Notes: generated by a model not told the origin, from the sequence alone. A DNA stretch of 52,225 nucleotides from Nocardia cyriacigeorgica NBRC 100375 (GCF_000308555.1 NZ_BAFY01000029.1:1-52225), one strand, 5' to 3'. Positions 1 to 10,752 are shown, counted from the stretch's first letter. Program-made: numbers and translations.

Positions 1-289
1 GGCCCTGTCCGCGGCCCTGATCGCGGGCGCGCGCGCCGCCGGGGCGGGTCCCGAATCGGTGCTCGCCGCCGCCCGCGCCGTCCTCGATGCCGTGCCCGGC
101 CTCGACCTCGACTATCTCGAACTGCGTTCGTCGAACCTCGATGTCGCCCCCGCCTCCGGCAACGCCCGGTTGCTGATCGCGGCCAAGGTCGGCGCCACCA
201 GGCTCATCGACAACATGCCGGTGGTCCTCGGCGCGACGATCGACGGCCACCCCAACTCGAGCACCCAGCCCGCCCAGGTATCGGTATAG
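1..289 (+). CDS. panC: Pantoate--beta-alanine ligase, C-terminal part
   Basis: The frame is open from base 2 and gives about 95 residues, so this is the C-terminal third of a gene that begins left of the window. PanC joins pantoate and beta-alanine, using ATP, to make pantothenate in the cytosol. The visible part carries the family ending: a DYLELRSS segment followed by a Gly/Ala-rich stretch with [12 protein letters not shown]. No ATP-binding motif is visible because those lie in the missing N-terminal domain. It is followed 13 bases later by panD, which supplies beta-alanine, and then by coaX, so substrate supply and the next kinase step are grouped. The identification leans on both the tail motif and this context. 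Confidence 0.9.
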   Translation, partial: ALSAALIAGARAAGAGPESVLAAARAVLDAVPGLDLDYLELRSSNLDVAPASGNARLLIAAKVGATRLIDNMPVVLGATIDGHPNSSTQPAQVSV

Positions 290-302
290 GAAGGCGACGA
301 CG

Positions 303-722
303 ATGTTGCGCACCATGATGAAGTCGAAGATCCACCGTGCCACGGTGACCCACGCCGATCTGCACTACGTCGGCTCGGTGACGGTGGACCAGGATCTGCT
401 CGACGCCGCCGATCTGCTCGAAGGCGAGCAGGTCTGCATCGTCGACATCGACAACGGCGCCCGTCTGGAGACCTATGTGATCGCCGGTGAACGCGGTTCG
501 GGTGTCATCGGGATCAACGGCGCCGCCGCCCATCTCGTGCATCCGGGTGATCTGGTCATCCTGATCGCCTACGGGATGATGGACGAGCAGGAGCTGAAGG
601 AGTACTCGCCGAAGGTCGTCTTCGTCGACGACCGCAACCGTCCGGTCGATCTCGGTTCCGATCCGGCGCACGCCCCCGAGGGTTCGGGCCTTCTCACCCC
701 GCGCGATCTGTCGTTCGTCTGA
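303..722 (+). CDS. panD: Aspartate 1-decarboxylase (pyruvoyl-dependent)
   Basis: PanD decarboxylates L-aspartate to beta-alanine, the second substrate of PanC. The 139-residue product has the Gly24-Ser25 self-cleavage pair in the context HYVGSVTV; cleavage there turns Ser25 into the catalytic pyruvoyl group. Lys9, Arg54 and Tyr58, which family knowledge links to substrate binding and catalysis, are all present. The ATG at 303 has a GGAAGG ribosome binding site at 289-294 that overlaps the panC stop, which suggests translational coupling. A later ATG (MMKSK) is possible but less well spaced. The C-terminal extension past residue 115 is typical of actinobacterial PanD. Confidence 0.96.
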   Translation: MLRTMMKSKIHRATVTHADLHYVGSVTVDQDLLDAADLLEGEQVCIVDIDNGARLETYVIAGERGSGVIGINGAAAHLVHPGDLVILIAYGMMDEQELKEYSPKVVFVDDRNRPVDLGSDPAHAPEGSGLLTPRDLSFV

Positions 723-748
723 CGGCCGCGGGGGAGAGGGATCGGCAC

Positions 749-1543
749 ATGCTGCTGACGATCGACGTCCGCACCACCAGCATCGAACTCGGGCTGTTCT
801 CCGGCAGCGGTGCGCACGCGAAACTGGTGCGGCACTGGCGTATTCACACCAACCCGTTGCTCACGGCGGACGAGTTCGCGATGCAGGTGCGCGGGCTGGT
901 CGGCACCCATCTGGACGAAGTGGTCGGGGTCGCGGCGCTGTCGACCGTGCCACCGGTGTTGCGGGAACTGCGGCTGATGCTGGAGCGGTACTGGAATCAC
1001 GTGCCGCATGTGGTGGTGGAACCCGGTGTGCGGACCGGTATTCCGTTGCTGGTCGACAATCCGAAAGAGGTCGGCGCAGACCGGATCGTGAACAGTCTCG
1101 CCGCGTACGACAAATTCGGCACCGCCGCCATCGTCATCGATTTCGGCGTCTCGACCTGCGTCGACCTGGTCTCGGCCAAGGGTGAGTTTCTCGGCGGCGT
1201 GCTCGCGCCCGGGGTGGAGATCTCCACCGAGGCGCTCATCGAACGTGCCGCGTTGCGCCGCGTCGAGCTGGCCCGTCCGCGGTCGGTGGTCGGCAAGAAC
1301 ACCGTGGAGTGCATCCAGTCCGGTGCCGTGTTCGGTTTCGCCGGCCTGGTGGACGGGCTGGTCGACCGGATCCGCGATGACGTCGACGCCTTCGCAGGCG
1401 ATGACGTCGCGGTGGTGGCCACCGGGGCAGGCGCGCCGTTGATCGTGCCGGAGTCGGAGACCATCGACCATCACGAACCCCGGCTCACGCTGACCGGCCT
1501 GCGGCTGGTCTACGAACGCAACCAGCGCAACCGCCGGGCGTGA
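749..1543 (+). CDS. coaX: Type III pantothenate kinase
   Basis: CoaX phosphorylates pantothenate, the first step from vitamin B5 to coenzyme A. The 264-residue product has the ASKHA-type start ([18 protein letters not shown]), the [11 protein letters not shown] segment near residue 107 that holds the catalytic Asp, and a second phosphate loop, [19 protein letters not shown] ribosome binding site at 730-738 supports the ATG at 749. It sits 26 bases after panD and closes the panC-panD-coaX block. The first phosphate motif has Thr where many relatives have Asn, which I note as a small variation and not as evidence of inactivity. Confidence 0.93.
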   Translation: MLLTIDVRTTSIELGLFSGSGAHAKLVRHWRIHTNPLLTADEFAMQVRGLVGTHLDEVVGVAALSTVPPVLRELRLMLERYWNHVPHVVVEPGVRTGIPLLVDNPKEVGADRIVNSLAAYDKFGTAAIVIDFGVSTCVDLVSAKGEFLGGVLAPGVEISTEALIERAALRRVELARPRSVVGKNTVECIQSGAVFGFAGLVDGLVDRIRDDVDAFAGDDVAVVATGAGAPLIVPESETIDHHEPRLTLTGLRLVYERNQRNRRA

Positions 1544-1586
1544 GCGTCGACTGTGGGGCAGGTCATCGGCCGTGCGTCGATGCGCC

Positions 1587-1595
1587 TGCTACACT
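1587..1595 (+). promoter_or_regulatory. Extended -10 promoter of the poly-Cys leader ORF
   Basis: TGC-TACACT is an extended -10 element (TG-N-TANNNT). Seven bases separate it from the GTG at 1603, so transcription is expected to begin at that start codon. I see no convincing -35 box, which is common for extended -10 promoters. Confidence 0.6.
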
Positions 1596-1602
1596 CATCG
1601 AC

Positions 1603-1644
1603 GTGTATTTCCGCGTGAGCACCCAGGAGTGTTGTCGAGGCTGA
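1603..1644 (+). CDS. Leaderless 13-aa poly-Cys leader peptide
   Basis: GTG at 1603 opens a 13-residue ORF, MYFRVSTQECCRG, ending at TGA 1642-1644. Two consecutive Cys codons (TGT TGT, 1630-1635) lie just before the end. With the -10 element seven bases upstream and no ribosome binding site, it should be translated from a leaderless transcript. Leaderless short ORFs with consecutive Cys codons are known in mycobacteria as cysteine-responsive attenuators upstream of sulfur-metabolism operons. This one precedes cysteine dioxygenase and rhodanese, and its codons overlap RNA segments that can pair downstream. The coding assignment is inferred from position, codons and context. Confidence 0.75.
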   Translation: MYFRVSTQECCRG

Positions 1645-1702
1645 CCTGCCTCGACCGTTCGAGGCATTCGCCAAGTCCTCGACCGTTGCATACCTCCTGG
1701 AG
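1623..1702 (+). promoter_or_regulatory. Predicted cysteine attenuator with competing hairpins
   Basis: Four segments can pair in exclusive ways. Segment 1 (1634-1640, GTCGAGG, overlapping the second Cys codon) complements segment 2 (1649-1655, CCTCGAC). Segment 2 also lies in a perfect 8-bp hairpin, TGCCTCGA (1647-1654) with TCGAGGCA (1659-1666). Segment 3 (1659-1664) can instead pair with segment 4 (1677-1682, CCTCGA). In addition CCAGGAG (1623-1629), inside the leader just before the Cys codons, is a perfect complement of CTCCTGG (1694-1700), which contains part of the downstream ribosome binding site. A ribosome on the leader would block some of these pairings. Which fold turns the operon on cannot be decided from sequence. 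Confidence 0.6.
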
Positions 1703-1710
1703 ATTCGCTC

Positions 1711-2355
1711 ATGCGTTCTTCTGTTCTTTCCCTTCCGTCCGCGCGTGATGCCCGCACACTGAGCGCTCGCGCCGCGAATCCGCTGCCGACCCGTTCGGTC
1801 GCCCCCGCCTTGCCCACCCGGCTGCGCCCGGCCGACCTGCTCCGGTTGACCGATGAAGGCGCCGAGGATGTGCTGGCCGGCCGCTACGACCACCTGCTGC
1901 CCGCCGACGGCCGCTGGCCGACCGAGGAACGCTGGGCCACCCGCCTGCTGTCCGACGACGAGGTCGATGTGTGGCTGATCAGCTGGACCCCGGACCGGCA
2001 CACCGAGCTGCACGATCACGCGGGCTCCATCGGCGCGCTCACCGTCCTCAGCGGTGCGCTGTCGGAATACCGTTGGAACGGAACCGAATTGCGTCATCGC
2101 CCGCTGGTGGCCGGTGATCAGGCCTCGTTCCCGATCGGCTGGGTGCACGACGTCGTGCGCGCGCCCGAGCCGCCCGCCACCGGCCTCGATGTGCCGGTGT
2201 CGGTCGCCGAATCGGTCGGTCCGCTGGATCCGACGCTGAGCGTGCACGCCTACTCCCCGCCGCTGACCGCAATGTCCTATTACGAACTCACCGGGCACGG
2301 CGGACTGCGCCGTACCCGCACCGTCCTCACCGACCAGCCCGAAGGTGATATGTGA
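1711..2355 (+). CDS. Cysteine dioxygenase family protein
   Basis: This cupin enzyme would oxidise the thiol of cysteine to cysteine sulfinate with O2 and non-heme iron. The 214-residue product has the cupin segment DRHTELHDHAGSIGAL, with His101 and His103 as likely iron ligands and His146 (GWVHDVV) as the third. The first 35 residues look disordered. The ATG at 1711 is preceded by GGAG (1699-1702) at good spacing; this site is itself part of a possible RNA pairing with the poly-Cys leader. The stop overlaps the start of the rhodanese gene (TGATG), so the two are translationally coupled and probably form one cysteine-catabolic unit. A related thiol dioxygenase specificity is possible. Confidence 0.85.
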   Translation: MRSSVLSLPSARDARTLSARAANPLPTRSVAPALPTRLRPADLLRLTDEGAEDVLAGRYDHLLPADGRWPTEERWATRLLSDDEVDVWLISWTPDRHTELHDHAGSIGALTVLSGALSEYRWNGTELRHRPLVAGDQASFPIGWVHDVVRAPEPPATGLDVPVSVAESVGPLDPTLSVHAYSPPLTAMSYYELTGHGGLRRTRTVLTDQPEGDM

Positions 2356-2786
2356 TGAGCCCGCAGACCATCGACCAGATGCTCGACGCCGCGCGCTCGC
2401 AATTGCGCAGGCTGTATGCCTTCGAATTGCCGGAGGCACTCGAACGCGGCGCGATTCTGGTCGACATCCGGCCGCAGGCGCAGCGAATTCGCGAGGGCAC
2501 GATGCCCGGCGCCCTGGTGATCGAACGTAACGTCCTGGAATGGCGGCTCGACCCCACCAGTTCGGCCCGGCTGGCCCTGGCGACCGACCACGACGTGGAA
2601 TGGATCGTGCTGTGCTCGGAGGGCTACACCTCCAGCCTGGCCGCCGCCTCGCTGCAGCAATTGGGCCTGCACCGGGCCACCGACCTGGTCGGCGGTTACC
2701 AGGCGCTGAAGGCGGCCGGACTGCTCACCGTGGCGTCGCGGGCCCCGCATTTCGCCCGTGAAGTCGCCGCGCTCGCCTCGCTCTAG
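2355..2786 (+). CDS. Rhodanese-like sulfurtransferase
   Basis: A single-domain rhodanese of 143 residues. Such enzymes carry a persulfide on an active-site Cys and move sulfane sulfur between thiols. The likely nucleophile is Cys87 in the loop CSEGYTS, after the conserved VLVDIRPQAQR-type strand near residue 35. The ATG at 2355 overlaps the preceding stop by one base; a GTG three bases earlier would add one residue. The pairing with cysteine dioxygenase behind a Cys-codon leader points to a role in handling sulfur released when cysteine is in excess, or in persulfide detoxification. This role is inferred from context. Confidence 0.85.
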   Translation: MSPQTIDQMLDAARSQLRRLYAFELPEALERGAILVDIRPQAQRIREGTMPGALVIERNVLEWRLDPTSSARLALATDHDVEWIVLCSEGYTSSLAAASLQQLGLHRATDLVGGYQALKAAGLLTVASRAPHFAREVAALASL

Positions 2787-2877
2787 AAATCCCCACCTCA
2801 GCCGGGCCGGGAGCAGCGGGTCAGCAGGGCCGGGCGGGACGCAAAACGGTTTCCGGTGCACGCTAGGGTAGTTCAAC

Positions 2878-4443
2878 GTGAGCACCCCCAACTCCCCTTC
2901 CTCCGGTAGCTCCGCGGCCTCGGCTCCCGCGGGCCGCGCCAATCGCCCCGTCGACGTCGATGACGTGCCGGAGCAGATGCGGATTCGCCGGGAGAAGCGG
3001 GAGCGCCTGCTCGCCGAGGGTGGGCAGGCGTATCCGGTGGTCGTGCCGCGCACTCACACGCTGGCCGAGATCCGCGCCGAATATCCGGATCTGGCGCCCG
3101 ACACCCAGACCGGCACCATCGTCGGTGTGGCCGGGCGCGTCATTTTCATGCGCAATACCGGCAAGTTGTGCTTCGCCACCCTGCAAGAGGGCGACGGCAC
3201 CAAATTGCAGGCCATGATCAGCCTCAACGGGGTCGGGGCCGAGGCGCTGGCGGCCTGGAAGTCCGATGTGGACCTCGGTGATTTCGTCTTCGTGCACGGT
3301 GAGGTCATCTCCTCGCGAACCGGTGAGTTGAGTGTGATGGCCGACGAGTGGAGCATGGCGGCCAAGTCGCTGCGCCCGCTGCCGGTCGCGCACAAAGAGA
3401 TGAACGAGGAGTCGCGGGTCCGTCAGCGCTACGTCGACCTGATCGTGCGACCTGAGGCCAGGCAGATGGCCCGCACGAGGGTCGCGGTGGTGCGCGCGCT
3501 GCGCAACGCGCTGGAGCGGCGCGGGTTCCTTGAGGTCGAGACGCCGATGTTGCAGACCCTGCACGGCGGCGCCGCGGCCAGGCCGTTCGTCACTCATTCC
3601 AATGCGCTCGATATGGACCTGTTCCTGCGTATTGCGCCGGAGCTGTTCCTGAAGCGCTGCGTGGTCGGTGGCCTCGAGCGGGTGTTCGAGATCAATCGCA
3701 ACTTCCGCAACGAGGGCGCCGACTCCACGCATTCGCCGGAGTTCGCGATGCTGGAGACGTATCAGGCTTACGGCACCTATGACGACTCGGCGCGCATGAT
3801 CCGGGAATTGATCCAAGAAGTGGCCGAGGAAGCCTTCGGTACCCAGGTGGTGACCCTCGCCGACGGCACCGAATATGACCTTCGCGGTGAGTGGGCGACC
3901 GTCGAGATGTATCCGTCGCTGTCGGACTCGCTCGGCGTGGAGGTCACCCCGGAAACAACGATTCCGGAATTACTGGCGCTGGCCGAACGGGTCGGTTTGG
4001 AAATTCCGGAAGGCAAGGGCTACGGCCACGGCAAACTCGTCGAGGAACTATGGGAGCACCAGTACGGCGACAAGTTGTACGCGCCCACATTCGTGCGTGA
4101 CTTCCCGGTCGAGACTTCTCCGCTGACCCGTCAGCACCGCGACAAGGACGGCGTCACCGAGAAGTGGGACCTGTATGTGCGCGGGTTCGAGTTGGCCACC
4201 GGCTATTCGGAGTTGGTCGATCCGGTGATTCAGCGCGAACGGTTTGTCGACCAGGCTCGGCTGGCCGCGGCCGGTGACGACGAAGCCATGGTGCTCGACG
4301 AGGACTTCCTCGCCGCGATGGAACACGGTATGCCGCCGACCACCGGAACCGGTATGGGAATCGACCGCTTGTTGATGGCTCTCACCGGTTTGGGAATCCG
4401 GGAAACGATACTGTTCCCAATTGTGCGACCGGCCGCTCGCTGA
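2878..4443 (+). CDS. lysS: Lysyl-tRNA synthetase, class II
   Basis: Charges tRNA-Lys in the cytosol. The 521-residue product has an N-terminal OB-fold anticodon-binding domain (about residues 70-190), class II motif 2 ([20 protein letters not shown], near 275) and motif 3 ([14 protein letters not shown]) close to the C-terminus. The first 25 residues are Ser/Pro/Ala rich and poorly conserved. The GTG at 2878 has no ribosome binding site, but TAGGGT at 2864-2869 lies eight bases upstream, so the mRNA is probably leaderless. The position before lsr2 and clpC1 matches the mycobacterial order. Confidence 0.96.
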   Translation: MSTPNSPSSGSSAASAPAGRANRPVDVDDVPEQMRIRREKRERLLAEGGQAYPVVVPRTHTLAEIRAEYPDLAPDTQTGTIVGVAGRVIFMRNTGKLCFATLQEGDGTKLQAMISLNGVGAEALAAWKSDVDLGDFVFVHGEVISSRTGELSVMADEWSMAAKSLRPLPVAHKEMNEESRVRQRYVDLIVRPEARQMARTRVAVVRALRNALERRGFLEVETPMLQTLHGGAAARPFVTHSNALDMDLFLRIAPELFLKRCVVGGLERVFEINRNFRNEGADSTHSPEFAMLETYQAYGTYDDSARMIRELIQEVAEEAFGTQVVTLADGTEYDLRGEWATVEMYPSLSDSLGVEVTPETTIPELLALAERVGLEIPEGKGYGHGKLVEELWEHQYGDKLYAPTFVRDFPVETSPLTRQHRDKDGVTEKWDLYVRGFELATGYSELVDPVIQRERFVDQARLAAAGDDEAMVLDEDFLAAMEHGMPPTTGTGMGIDRLLMALTGLGIRETILFPIVRPAAR

Positions 4444-4472
4444 GCGACCGGATTGCACGTCTGAAGCTCGTC

Positions 4473-4500
4473 TTGGCATTTTTCGAATTAGAGGTATTCT
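4473..4500 (+). promoter_or_regulatory. Candidate SigA-type promoter of lsr2
   Basis: TTGGCA (4473-4478) and TATTCT (4495-4500) are 16 bases apart, a good match to the housekeeping -35/-10 pattern. The region is AT-rich compared with its surroundings. It lies 58 bases before the lsr2 start. Confidence 0.5.
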
Positions 4501-4558
4501 TGCCTCGGGCAATCGGCCTAGTATGCGGGTCGCACGATTTCGAGAGGACGTTCATCTC

Positions 4559-4918
4559 ATGGCAAAGAAGGTCACCGTAAGCTTGATCGACGATGTCGAC
4601 GGTGAGTCCATCGCGGACGAGACCATCGAGTTCGGTATCGATGGTGTGTCGTACGAGATCGACCTGTCGGCGGCAAATGCGGCCAAGCTGCGGGAAGAGA
4701 TGGAGCAGTGGGTTGCCAACGCTCGGCGGGTGAGTGGCCGGCGTCGGGTGAAGGCCGCGTCCACCACCGGTAGCACCACCAAGAGCCGCGTTCCGATGGA
4801 CCGCGAACAAACCGCGGCAATTCGTGAGTGGGCTCGCCGGAATGGTCACAAGGTGCATGCCAGGGGACGTATCTCGGCCGACATCACCGAGGCTTACAAC
4901 AAGGCCGCCAAGAGCTAG
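4559..4918 (+). CDS. lsr2: Lsr2, nucleoid-associated xenogeneic silencer
   Basis: Lsr2 is the actinobacterial counterpart of H-NS. It oligomerises through an N-terminal domain and bridges AT-rich DNA with a C-terminal domain. The 119-residue product starts [15 protein letters not shown], has the beta-strand/helix dimerisation region to about residue 60, a basic Ser/Thr linker, and the DNA-binding end [18 protein letters not shown] with the minor-groove RGR motif. The ATG at 4559 is preceded by GAGAGG. A housekeeping-type promoter lies at 4473-4500 and a strong terminator follows, so it is likely a single-gene unit. Confidence 0.96.
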   Translation: MAKKVTVSLIDDVDGESIADETIEFGIDGVSYEIDLSAANAAKLREEMEQWVANARRVSGRRRVKAASTTGSTTKSRVPMDREQTAAIREWARRNGHKVHARGRISADITEAYNKAAKS

Positions 4919-4929
4919 TCGTAATTCGC

Positions 4930-4977
4930 GGCTGCCGCCGGGCGAATCGTGCGACGCCCCGGCGGCAGCCTTGTTTG
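4930..4977 (+). terminator. Intrinsic terminator of lsr2
   Basis: A perfect 13-bp stem, GGCTGCCGCCGGG (4930-4942) with CCCGGCGGCAGCC (4958-4970), is followed directly by TTGTTTG. It lies 12 bases after the lsr2 stop. Confidence 0.85.
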
Positions 4978-5065
4978 TAGTGGCCGAGGCACGGCACCAT
5001 GGATCTGTGCGCAGCACCCTATCCAGCAGAGTCGTGTCATCCCGTCGAGCTGGGGTCATGACGTC

Positions 5066-5689
5066 GTGACAGCTTTCGTCGGATCAATCCTGCGCTACAC
5101 CGACGCGGACGGGCATCGGCACGAGTACATGCTGAATGCCGACCACCCGCGCGTCACCATCGGACGTTCCACTCATGCCGATCTGTCCCTGCGCTGGGAC
5201 GCCGAGGTCTCGCGACTGCACGCGGCCGTCGAATACCTGGGCGCCCAGTGGACCATCGTCGATGACGGTCTGTCCCGCAACGGCACCTTCGTCAACGGTG
5301 AACGCCTGGTCGGCAGGCGCAGGCTGATGGCGGGCGACCGGATCCGGGTGGGCACCTCGCTGGTGTCGTTCCACGAATTCGGCGCCGTGGCCGACGACGC
5401 CACCCGCGCCTCCACCGGAACCATCCCCACCGCCCGCTCGCTGACCGACACCCAGCGCGCGGTGCTCGTCGCGCTGTGCCGCCCCTACAAGCATGGGGCC
5501 GGTTTCGCCACCCCGGCCTCCAATCAGCAGATCGCCGAAGAATTGTTCCTCAGCGTCGACGCCATCAAGACCCACCTGCGCGCGCTGTTCGCCAAATTCG
5601 GCGTCGAGGATCTGCCGCAGAACCAGAAGCGGGTCCGGCTGGCCGCCCTGGCCATGCAGAGCGGGCTCATCTCCGATCGCGACCTGTAG
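5066..5689 (+). CDS. FHA-domain protein with C-terminal helix-turn-helix-like region
   Basis: The 207-residue product (from GTG 5066) has an FHA domain at about residues 15-100 with the phosphothreonine-binding signature: Gly33-Arg34, Ser49-Arg50-x-His52 and Asn72-Gly73-Thr74, then Asn77. Residues 125-200 (LTDTQRAVLVAL, SNQQIAEELFLSVDAIKTHLRALFAKFGV) resemble a LuxR/GerE-type helix-turn-helix. A reader of Ser/Thr kinase signals that acts on DNA is a reasonable inference. No kinase gene is in the window. The start is uncertain: no clear ribosome binding site exists, and the longer reading frame upstream runs through the lsr2 terminator, so the GTG is preferred. Confidence 0.75.
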   Translation: MTAFVGSILRYTDADGHRHEYMLNADHPRVTIGRSTHADLSLRWDAEVSRLHAAVEYLGAQWTIVDDGLSRNGTFVNGERLVGRRRLMAGDRIRVGTSLVSFHEFGAVADDATRASTGTIPTARSLTDTQRAVLVALCRPYKHGAGFATPASNQQIAEELFLSVDAIKTHLRALFAKFGVEDLPQNQKRVRLAALAMQSGLISDRDL

Positions 5690-5698
5690 CCCAGCTGT

Positions 5699-5726
5699 AG
5701 ACGCTCGCAGATGAGCGTGAGCGTCT
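5699..5726 (+). terminator. Possible terminator after the FHA gene
   Basis: AGACGCTC (5699-5706) and GAGCGTCT (5719-5726) form a perfect 8-bp stem with a 12-base loop, ten bases after the FHA stop. No T-tract follows, so strength is uncertain. Confidence 0.4.
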
Positions 5727-5813
5727 CGGCGATGGTCGTCGCGCCCCGCGCCCGGTTGACTCGAAGACGGATTCGGAGCGCATCTGCTCCGGTCGTTTCG
5801 AGAGGAGCAGATC

Positions 5814-6371
5814 ATGACGGTAGGCCGAATCCTCGCGCTGGTGGCGGCCACGCTGGCGACCGGGTTGATCGCGGGGGTGTTCTACGCGTACGCGATCTCG
5901 GTGATGCCCGCGTTGGGCCGGATGGACGACCGCGCGTTGATCGAGACGATGCAGAAGGTCAATGTCGTGATCATCAACCCCGCCTTCATGATCGGGTTCC
6001 TCGGCACGGTCGGGTTCACCGTTCTCGCGGCGCTGCTGCATCTGGGATCGGACCGCCGGATGACGCTGCTCTGGATCGCAGTCGCGTTGGTACTCAACGT
6101 GATCGCGTTCGCGGTCACCGTCGGACTCAATGTCCCGCTCAACGATCAGCTGATGGCGGCGGGTGATCCGGGTGTGATCGCCGATCCGGCGGCGGTTCGC
6201 GCACAGTTCGAATCAGCTTGGGTGCGTTGGAATATCGTGCGTGCGGTGCTGCACGCGCTGGCGTTCGTGGTGCTCACGGGCGCGCTGTTCAGCGCCGGGT
6301 TGCAGCAGGGGCGCGACGAGGCCGCCGCCGCGCCGGTTCGGTCGGGCGTCGCAGTCGCCCAGCCCGCCTGA
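5814..6371 (+). CDS. DUF1772 (anthrone oxygenase-like) membrane protein
   Basis: A 185-residue integral membrane protein with about four hydrophobic segments (residues 5-27, 55-78, 84-106 and 143-168). The N-terminal GVFYAYAISVMPAL and the middle NPAFMIGF segments fit the DUF1772 family, which includes anthrone oxygenases of polyketide pathways but mostly members of unknown function. The C-terminus ends in a charged, Ala-rich tail. AGAGGAG just before the ATG at 5814 acts as ribosome binding site. It stands alone, with no polyketide genes near it, so I do not assign a reaction. Confidence 0.7.
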   Translation: MTVGRILALVAATLATGLIAGVFYAYAISVMPALGRMDDRALIETMQKVNVVIINPAFMIGFLGTVGFTVLAALLHLGSDRRMTLLWIAVALVLNVIAFAVTVGLNVPLNDQLMAAGDPGVIADPAAVRAQFESAWVRWNIVRAVLHALAFVVLTGALFSAGLQQGRDEAAAAPVRSGVAVAQPA

Positions 6372-6379
6372 GCGGAACT

Positions 6380-6455
6380 CGTTTCAGAACCTACCCGCCA
6401 GTAACGGACTCATCGGCGCCAGTGGCTACGTAGCCTTCTGAAACGCGTTACAGAA
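6380..6455 (+). promoter_or_regulatory. Inverted-repeat operator candidates upstream of the lipase
   Basis: TTCTGAAACGCGTTACAGAA (6436-6455) is a 20-base palindrome with nine of ten pairs matched. A separate copy of its left arm in inverted orientation, CGTTTCAGAA, lies at 6380-6389 and is an exact complement of 6436-6445. The palindrome ends 13 bases before the lipase ATG. This is the layout of a dimeric repressor site of the TetR kind; the regulator is unknown. Confidence 0.5.
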
Positions 6456-6468
6456 ATTGGGAGGGGTC

Positions 6469-7401
6469 ATGCGCCGAGCACCCGTCACCGTCGTCATCGT
6501 CGCCGTCCTCGCCGCGCTGTGGGTCAGCTCGGCGGGAGCGGCGCAGGCCGAGCGATATCCGGTCGTCTACAACTTCTTCGCCGGCATTCCCGGTGAACTG
6601 ACCAACCCCGGCGGGTCACTGCCCGGCTCCAACGATTGGTCCTGCCGACCCGGCGCCGAGCACCCCAACCCGGTGGTGCTGGCGCACGGCACCGGCGGCG
6701 GTGCGCAGACCAACTGGGGCACCTATGTCGCGCTGCTGGCCAACGAGGGTTACTGCGTCTACTCGCTCACATACGGCGCCTACGACCTGCCCTGGCCGAT
6801 CTCGGCGCTCGGCGGGATGATGCCCGTCCAGGACAATGCCGCCGAATTCGGCGCCTTCGTCGACCGGGTGCGCACCGCCACCGGCGCCGAGCGGGTCGAT
6901 ATCGTCGCGCACTCGCAGGGCGGACTGGTCGCCAACTACTTCGTCAAACGCCTCGGCGGCGCGGGCAAGGTGGACAAACTCGTCTCGCTGGCGGTGCCCT
7001 GGCTGGGCACCACCGCGTTCGGTATGGCCGATGTCGCCGCCTTCGCCCGCGCGGTCGGGCTGGGCGAGGCCTGGAACTCGATCCCGTGCCTGGCCTGCGC
7101 GCAGATGCCCGCAGGCGGGCCGTTCCTGGCCGAACTCAATGCCGACGGCATCTACCACCCGAGCGTGACCTACACCAACATCGTGGGCAATATGGAGGAG
7201 ATCGTGGTGCCATACACCTCGGCGGTGCCGCCGGGACCGAACGTCACCAATATCGTCGTCCAGCACGGTTGCGCCCAGGATTACTCCGAACATCTCGGTA
7301 TCGCGGGCAGCCCGCGGGCCGCGGCCCATGTGCTCAACGCCCTCGACCCTGCCCATCCGCGGGAAGTTCCGTGCCATTTCGTGGCGCCGTTCACCGGCTG
7401 A
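6469..7401 (+). CDS. Secreted alpha/beta-hydrolase lipase
   Basis: A 310-residue hydrolase predicted to be exported: residues 1-27 form a signal peptide (MRRAPV, hydrophobic core, cleavage after AQA). The nucleophile is Ser149 in AHSQGG, and a likely catalytic His lies in DYSEHLG near the C-terminus. The HGTGGG segment near residue 73 fits an oxyanion-hole loop. Four to five Cys residues suggest disulfide bonds after export. It resembles the triacylglycerol lipase/esterase family with a GxSxG pentapeptide in which Gln follows Ser. The ATG at 6469 has a GGGAGGGG ribosome binding site; a TTG four codons earlier would fall inside it. A palindromic operator candidate lies directly upstream. Confidence 0.85.
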   Translation: MRRAPVTVVIVAVLAALWVSSAGAAQAERYPVVYNFFAGIPGELTNPGGSLPGSNDWSCRPGAEHPNPVVLAHGTGGGAQTNWGTYVALLANEGYCVYSLTYGAYDLPWPISALGGMMPVQDNAAEFGAFVDRVRTATGAERVDIVAHSQGGLVANYFVKRLGGAGKVDKLVSLAVPWLGTTAFGMADVAAFARAVGLGEAWNSIPCLACAQMPAGGPFLAELNADGIYHPSVTYTNIVGNMEEIVVPYTSAVPPGPNVTNIVVQHGCAQDYSEHLGIAGSPRAAAHVLNALDPAHPREVPCHFVAPFTG

Positions 7402-7427
7402 GCGCCGCCGCCCGCCCAGATCGGCGG

Positions 7428-7445
7428 TGTTCGCTCAGGGCAAAA
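7428..7445 (+). promoter_or_regulatory. ClgR-like operator upstream of clpC1
   Basis: TGTTCGCTCAGGGCAAAA resembles the actinobacterial ClgR box (pattern around CGCYNANRGCG) with one or two mismatches. ClgR is a known activator of clp genes in this group. The site is about 245 bases before the clpC1 ATG, leaving room for promoters such as TAGAGT near 7549. The rest of the 7402-7689 gap shows no gene. Confidence 0.4.
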
Positions 7446-7689
7446 CCGCATCGGAAACGAAACCGCGAACAGCCACGTTATGAGTGAATGACCGTGCTGC
7501 CACCGGTCGGCAATAGGGTGGACCGGCGGCGGCGGAATCCTCCGCCAACTAGAGTGGAGGCGGGGGCCGCAACCCCCGGGCTTCATGGCAGGCTGACGGC
7601 TAGGTTCGTCGGGTTTGGCGCCCAGGTTTGTTCGACAGCACACTGCGGCGTCTGTTGCCAGAATGTCGGAGCAGGAGAGTGAGGGAGCG

Positions 7690-10245
<2,556 letters not shown>

Positions 10246-10257
10246 CACCCGCATCGA

Positions 10258-10291
10258 CACGGGCCCGCCTCCTGATGGGAGCGGGCCCGTG
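10258..10291 (+). terminator. Terminator of clpC1
   Basis: CACGGGCCCGC (10258-10268) pairs perfectly with GCGGGCCCGTG (10281-10291), with further CTCC/GGGAG pairing inside. It lies 12 bases after the clpC1 stop. No T-tract follows. It also lies downstream of the convergent SHOCT gene and may serve both. Confidence 0.7.
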
Positions 10292-10350
10292 CTCGTCTGC
10301 GGGTGGCGGCGATATCGGTGCTCGCCCGGCAGATCGCGGGCGAGCGCCGG

Positions 10351-10608
10351 TCACCGCCGAGTTTCGCGTAGCACCGCCAGCCGTTCGCGGTACTGCGCCT
10401 CGGTGATCTCGCCGCGGGCGAACGCGTCGCGTAATGCACCCACTCCGCTGTCGCGGCGGAACCTGGTCCGCGTCAGCAGCACGGCGAGCACGATAATCGT
10501 GATCCAGAACAGGAGCGGGAAGATCCAGAAGAACGGCCAAGGATGCCAGTCGCCGTCGTAATGGTCGGCGAGCAGAGTGGCTGTTTCGGGGGTCAGGTAA
10601 GTAGTCAT
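10351..10608 (-). CDS. Small SHOCT-domain membrane protein
   Basis: An 85-residue protein (MTTYLTPETAT...) with one strongly hydrophobic, Trp/Phe-rich segment at about residues 24-48 and a C-terminal SHOCT motif (LRDAFARGEITEAQYRERLAVL, in part), a short two-helix module often found at the ends of small membrane proteins. It lies 144 bases downstream of the response regulator on the same strand and could be the last gene of that unit or have its own promoter. Function unknown. A longer start at 10644 is possible, but the added residues look non-conserved. Confidence 0.65.
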   Translation of the reverse strand: MTTYLTPETATLLADHYDGDWHPWPFFWIFPLLFWITIIVLAVLLTRTRFRRDSGVGALRDAFARGEITEAQYRERLAVLRETRR

Positions 10609-10752
10609 GCCACGAGAGTGCGCCGGGGAGTGGTGCCGCCACATCGGCCGAGCGTTCCTGGTTTCGCTACGCCTGGGCGCGTAGTCGTGCTCGCCGGCCG
10701 GGGCAGCTCCTCGCCGTGCGGGCGGTGGCCGCCGCGGGTTCGGGGCGCGCGA

